This document shows positions 5,623-9,046 of a DNA stretch of 9,046 nt, piece after piece. Under the pieces are notes generated by a model, which worked only from the letters and a program-made list of their open reading frames with translations, was not told the origin of the DNA and did not search any database. The translations under genes were made by a program, and so were the position numbers. The DNA lies in NCBI GenBank assembly GCA_019310865.1, contig JAFDDL010000115.1:1-9046 (forward strand), written 5' to 3'. This stretch comes from Deltaproteobacteria bacterium. GTDB lineage: Bacteria > Desulfobacterota > Desulfobacteria > Desulfobacterales > JAFDDL01. The number at the start of each line of letters is the position of its first letter. Position 1 is the stretch's first letter.

Positions 5623-6900
5623 ATGAACCGATCTGATCAATGGGATTGGAGCACCGACAAACGCATGCTGGCGGATATGGGATCATGGGAAGAGAAGTAT
5701 GCAAAGCCCATGGATCCGGTTCCCAGCCAGGATGGAGAGCGGATCGCAGCAGTTGTCGGCACCGGTGAGATGGAGTTTGGCGTATGCGTCAACGGCGAGG
5801 TATGGGAAGCCGGTTATGATAAAGTCTGGCATCTGCAGTATGGACCGGATGATCGGCTTTCCGCCCTGGTGTCCGATACCGGCATGTGGACCGTCGCAGT
5901 GGAAGGGGCTGCCTGGGAAAACTCGTTTGAATTTGTCTGGCAGCCGGTTGTATCCGAAGACGGCGCCAATCTTGCCGTAGGCGGTCAGGCGGGCATGGAG
6001 TTTTGTGCCGTCAAAAATGACATACCGTGGGCGACTCGGTATACCAATTTAACGGACCTGACCATTAGCTCGGGAGGTGATAAAACCGCCGCAACGGTTC
6101 AGACCATTTCGTTCAAAGAGGGGGATATCTTTACCTTTCAGAAGGGGTGTTACTCGGTGGCGGTGGACGGTGTCGCCTGGGATACAAATTATGTTAATGT
6201 CTATAATCCCATATTTAATTCCGACGGGAGCCGGGTGGCGGCTGCGGTTCGCACAAACCTCTATGATTACACCATCGTCGTTGACGGCAAGCCGTGGGAG
6301 ACGAGCTACCCTTCGGTCTGGGAACCAAAATTTTCGCCCAAAGACGGCTCGGTAACCGCTCCGGTGAAAACACCGAAGGGATGGATCCTGGCTGAAAACG
6401 GGCAGCCCCTGTGGAAACGGGCTTTCCAACAGCTTTGGCAGCACCAATACAGTTTGGACGGCAGCCGCTTGGCAGCGATTGTGGCCGTCAAGTTCGGGAA
6501 ATGGACCGTTGCAGTGGACGGGAAACCCTGGTCGTGCACATTCGATGATTTTGTGGACGATCTGGTTTTCAGCCCGGACGGCAGCCGCGTGGCATGTGTG
6601 GGAAAAAGCGGTGATCAGTTGACCGTTGCCGTGGATGGCAAGCCCTGGGGCGACACTTACGACATGGTCTGGGCGCCGGTATTCAGCCCGGACGGGCGGC
6701 GGGTTGCCGCGACAGTTGAAAAGAACGGTCAGCAGGCCATCGTGGTTAACGGAACGGTGGTGTCCGATTCCTGGAGTGCGCTCTGGGCGCCGGTATTCAG
6801 CCCGGGCGGTGACAAGTTGCTCATGCGCGGTATTGCTATCAACAGCGCCCCCCAATATGTCCGCCAGGTGGTATCTTTGAAGGATCTATCAATCAAATAG
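5623..6900 (+). CDS. tmcD: Tmc complex subunit TmcD, tryptophan-rich repeat protein
   Basis: A 425-aa cytoplasmic protein (no signal peptide, no membrane segment) built almost entirely of about ten repeats of 36-50 residues, each roughly of the form W-x5-6-VW-x-P-x-FSPDGSRVAA followed by a strand and VAVDGKP. This is typical of WD40-like/TolB-type beta-propeller blades. It has 21 tryptophans (about 5%), matching the description of TmcD as the tryptophan-rich protein of the Tmc complex in Desulfovibrio. Its position directly before tmcC and tmcB supports the name. No cofactor motif is visible; a scaffold or docking role on the cytoplasmic side is inference. The last full blades share a 24-base perfect direct repeat (6668-6691 and 6782-6805), a sign of recent blade duplication or conversion. 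Its stop codon overlaps the ribosome-binding site of tmcC. Confidence 0.83.
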   Translation: MNRSDQWDWSTDKRMLADMGSWEEKYAKPMDPVPSQDGERIAAVVGTGEMEFGVCVNGEVWEAGYDKVWHLQYGPDDRLSALVSDTGMWTVAVEGAAWENSFEFVWQPVVSEDGANLAVGGQAGMEFCAVKNDIPWATRYTNLTDLTISSGGDKTAATVQTISFKEGDIFTFQKGCYSVAVDGVAWDTNYVNVYNPIFNSDGSRVAAAVRTNLYDYTIVVDGKPWETSYPSVWEPKFSPKDGSVTAPVKTPKGWILAENGQPLWKRAFQQLWQHQYSLDGSRLAAIVAVKFGKWTVAVDGKPWSCTFDDFVDDLVFSPDGSRVACVGKSGDQLTVAVDGKPWGDTYDMVWAPVFSPDGRRVAATVEKNGQQAIVVNGTVVSDSWSALWAPVFSPGGDKLLMRGIAINSAPQYVRQVVSLKDLSIK

Positions 6901-6912
6901 GAGAACGTCACC

Positions 6913-7572
6913 ATGCATGATGTCTACAGCTTTGTCAGCGGGCCCCTGGTATGGGCGGCCTTTATTGTCTTTATCGGCGGAAGCGTCTATCGAATCGCCT
7001 CCATTGCCCTTTTGACCCGGAAAAAGGATCCGGTGGTCTACTGGTACATGAATCCTTACTATGCCCTTCGTTCCATCTTCCACTGGCTCACACCCTTTGG
7101 CACCGAAAATATGCGACGGCACCCGGTCATGACAATAGTGGCCTTTGCCTTTCATATTTGTCTGATATTGATGCCCATTTTTTTATATGCCCACATGATC
7201 CTCTTCAAGGAAGCCTGGGGTGTGGGCTGGTGGTTTTTATCGGACACCACCGCGGAAGTCATGACATTAATCGTCATTTTTGGATGCATTTTTTTTGTAG
7301 TCCGGCGCATCACCCAGCCGGAAGTCAACTATTTGACGTCTGCATCTGATTATGTGATTTTGGCAATCGTCGCCGCCCCCTTTGTAACCGGCTTCTGGGC
7401 TTACCAGCAGTGGGCGGGGGCCGGCATCGTCACCATTATACATATTCTTTCCGGTGAGATCATGCTGGTTGCCATTCCGTTTACACGGCTGAGCCATATG
7501 CTCTTTTTTCCCTTTACCCGCGGGTATATCGGATCGGAATTCGGTGCTGTGCGACACGCAAAAGATTGGTAG
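6913..7572 (+). CDS. tmcC: Tmc complex membrane subunit TmcC, b-type cytochrome (NarI/HdrE-like)
   Basis: A 219-aa integral membrane protein with about five helices (rough residues 10-34, 72-96, 112-131, 145-165 and 170-196). His177 and His195 in the last helix are 18 residues apart, the same spacing as the haem-ligand pair in the last helices of NarI. His81 and His94 (with His70 nearby) in the second helix are candidate partners for two b haems. It would carry electrons across the membrane between periplasmic TmcA and cytoplasmic TmcB, probably via haem b and perhaps menaquinone. AGGAG at 6899-6903 overlaps the tmcD stop and lies 9 bases before the ATG, so the genes are coupled. The next gene, tmcB, starts 13 bases after the stop. 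Haem ligands are inferred from spacing. Confidence 0.87.
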   Translation: MHDVYSFVSGPLVWAAFIVFIGGSVYRIASIALLTRKKDPVVYWYMNPYYALRSIFHWLTPFGTENMRRHPVMTIVAFAFHICLILMPIFLYAHMILFKEAWGVGWWFLSDTTAEVMTLIVIFGCIFFVVRRITQPEVNYLTSASDYVILAIVAAPFVTGFWAYQQWAGAGIVTIIHILSGEIMLVAIPFTRLSHMLFFPFTRGYIGSEFGAVRHAKDW

Positions 7573-7585
7573 AAAGGAGTGAATA

Positions 7586-8923
7586 ATGGCCCAAGCAGTA
7601 GAGAAAATTGAATCAACCATAGCCGATATCGGCATTGACCAGGGGAGCCAGGGGCTCACCCCGGAGAAAATTGAACAGGTCATTCGCCAGGTGCTCAAGA
7701 GCGAAGGCGGCGGGCGGCTAAAAACTTATGTAGATACCTGTGTCCATTGCGGTTTGTGTTCTGAAGCCTGTCATTTCTACCTGTCCTATGACAATGAACC
7801 GAAGTTTGCACCGGCCGCCAAAGTGAAACGGACCCTGGGGACAATTCTAAAGAAAAAAGGGCGTGTCAGTGTTGATTTTATCAAGCGCGCATCGGAGATT
7901 GCCCACACCGAATGTAATCTATGTCGGCGCTGCGCCATGTATTGTCCACTGGGAGTCGATGTGGCGTATCTGATGCTGTTGATGCGCCGCATCTGTCACA
8001 AACTCGGGGTAACACCTCAGTATATTCAGGATACGGCCCATAGCCATTCGGCAACCATGAACCAGATGTGGGTTAAGGATAATGAATGGATCGATACCCT
8101 GTTCTGGCAGGAAGAGGAAGCCCAGGAAGAGATGCCGGAGCTTCGTATTCCCCTGGAAAAGCAGGGTGCGGAAATCATGTATTCGGTGATCGGTCCGGAA
8201 CCCAAATTCAGGGCCCAGCTGATCTACCAGGCAGCCGTGATCATGAATGCAGCCGGTGTGGACTGGACCATGCCGGCCACACCGGGATGGGACAATTCCG
8301 ACATGTGCATGTACACCGGTGATAATGAAATGATGGCCCGGCTCAAGCGCAAGCATTTTGAAACGGCCATGCGGCTGAAGGTCAAACGCATTGTCATGGG
8401 CGAATGTGGCCATGCATTTCGGTCGGTATACGACGTGGGAAACCGGGCCCTGGGCTGGCGTATGCCACCGGTTCCGGTGGTGCATGCCATTGAATTTTAC
8501 TACGAGCTGTTAAAGGCGGGACGCATTAAAATCGCCAAAAAGTATGAACCACCGGTGACCCTCCATGATCCGTGCAATATTGTTCGGGGTCGGGGGCTTC
8601 ACGAGATGCTTCGGTATGTGGCTCATGAAATCTGTGAGACGGTGATCGAAATGCATCCGAACCGGGAACATAATTTCTGCTGCAGCGCCGGCGGCGGCGT
8701 GATCAACACGGGCCCTCCGTATAAGAATAAACGTGTCAAGGGAAATCGCGTCAAAGCCGAGCAAATATTCAACGCCAAGGCCCGGGGGGCAAAGACCGTC
8801 ATCGCACCGTGTCACAACTGCCATGGCGGTTTGGAAGATATCATACATCACTATGGCCTGGGAACAGACCTAAAGTTCTTGGGTGATATCATCTATGAGG
8901 TCATGGAGAAAACAGTTTCATGA
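7586..8923 (+). CDS. tmcB: Tmc complex iron-sulfur subunit TmcB (HdrD/DsrK/HmcF family)
   Basis: A 445-aa cytoplasmic protein of the heterodisulfide-reductase subunit D family. Two [4Fe-4S] ferredoxin-type sites lie near the N-terminus: CVHCGLCSEAC (C52, C55, C58, C62) and CNLCRRCAMYC (C110, C113, C116, C120). The C-terminal catalytic CCG domain is intact: C330, C365-C366 in NFCCSAGGG, and C409-x2-C412 (PCHNC), able to hold the non-cubane [4Fe-4S] cluster known from HdrB/HdrD. The preceding half-domain (about 205-300) has only C241 and C274 and lacks the CC pair, so just one CCG site should bind a cluster, as in DsrK. It would exchange electrons with a cytoplasmic partner, possibly a thiol/disulfide such as DsrC; the natural partner is not settled. 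The ribosome-binding site AAAGGAG at 7573-7579 lies 6 bases before the ATG. Confidence 0.88.
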   Translation: MAQAVEKIESTIADIGIDQGSQGLTPEKIEQVIRQVLKSEGGGRLKTYVDTCVHCGLCSEACHFYLSYDNEPKFAPAAKVKRTLGTILKKKGRVSVDFIKRASEIAHTECNLCRRCAMYCPLGVDVAYLMLLMRRICHKLGVTPQYIQDTAHSHSATMNQMWVKDNEWIDTLFWQEEEAQEEMPELRIPLEKQGAEIMYSVIGPEPKFRAQLIYQAAVIMNAAGVDWTMPATPGWDNSDMCMYTGDNEMMARLKRKHFETAMRLKVKRIVMGECGHAFRSVYDVGNRALGWRMPPVPVVHAIEFYYELLKAGRIKIAKKYEPPVTLHDPCNIVRGRGLHEMLRYVAHEICETVIEMHPNREHNFCCSAGGGVINTGPPYKNKRVKGNRVKAEQIFNAKARGAKTVIAPCHNCHGGLEDIIHHYGLGTDLKFLGDIIYEVMEKTVS

Positions 8924-8972
8924 AAGACCGGCCCCTGAAGCTGCGGGTCAAAAGCCAATCAAGGAGAGATCC

Positions 8973-9046
8973 ATGAAAGTAACGTTCATTCGGTTGTTTT
9001 TATTTGTGATAGTTTGTATTTTGGCCCTGTGGGCGCCTGGCGTGGC
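8973..9046 (+). CDS. tmcA: Start of a secreted protein, probably TmcA (type II tetrahaem cytochrome c3); 3' end outside window
   Basis: Only 24 complete codons are present, reading MKVTFIRLFLFVIVCILALW and then APGV. This is a signal peptide: a basic N-terminus, then a long hydrophobic core. AAGGAG at 8961-8966 is 6 bases before the ATG, and the gap to tmcB is 49 bases. The remaining Tmc subunit is TmcA, a periplasmic tetrahaem cytochrome c3, so a secreted protein here fits well. No haem-binding CXXCH motif is inside the window, so the name rests on context alone. Another exported cytochrome or maturation protein is possible. Confidence 0.55.
   Translation, partial: MKVTFIRLFLFVIVCILALWAPGV

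Noticed and set aside
6049..6855. 268-codon open frame on the minus strand
   Set aside because: It is the antisense of the tmcD repeats; its apparent repetitiveness just mirrors the propeller blades.
1..9046. CRISPR array, tRNA/rRNA genes, insertion sequences or prophage
   Set aside because: No regularly spaced repeats, RNA gene signatures, transposase motifs or integrase genes are visible.

Overview
The window reads as a piece of a sulfate-reducing Desulfobacterota genome, probably Desulfobacterales-like. The main reason is an almost complete tmc locus, which encodes the Tmc transmembrane electron-transfer complex known from Desulfovibrio and relatives. All nine recognisable genes are on the + strand, and short gaps and overlapping ribosome-binding sites suggest two transcription units.

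Left unit (1-3359): the C-terminal half of a sensor histidine kinase (its start lies outside the window), a sigma-54-dependent activator with two PAS domains, an AAA+ domain and a Fis-type HTH, and a protein resembling the zinc-binding catalytic domain of MetE/UROD-type methyltransferases. Positions 3360-3599 hold no gene but are rich in regulatory structure. In order there are three tandem TTGCA-N4/6-TGCAA dyads (two of which together form a 21-bp hairpin starting at the upstream stop codon), an IHF-like site, and a good -24/-12 sigma-54 promoter (GG-N10-GC). This is the classical layout of an enhancer-dependent promoter.

Right unit (3600 to the end): a 179-aa conserved-looking protein of unknown function, a two-domain universal stress protein, a single-domain response regulator, then tmcD (Trp-rich propeller-like repeat protein), tmcC (b-type cytochrome membrane subunit), tmcB (HdrD/DsrK-like iron-sulfur subunit) and the first 24 codons of a signal-peptide protein that is probably tmcA (periplasmic tetrahaem cytochrome c3).

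Working model (inference): the kinase and/or the PAS domains of the activator sense a redox or energy cue. The activator binds the three dyads and, with IHF bending, turns on the sigma-54 promoter that drives the USP/response-regulator genes and probably the Tmc complex. Tmc would move electrons between periplasmic cytochrome c3 and a cytoplasmic HdrD-like site. From memory, the same neighbours (regulators, USP, hypothetical, tmc) sit beside tmcABCD in Desulfovibrio vulgaris around DVU0258-DVU0266. Here the tmc genes run D-C-B-(A), the opposite internal order.
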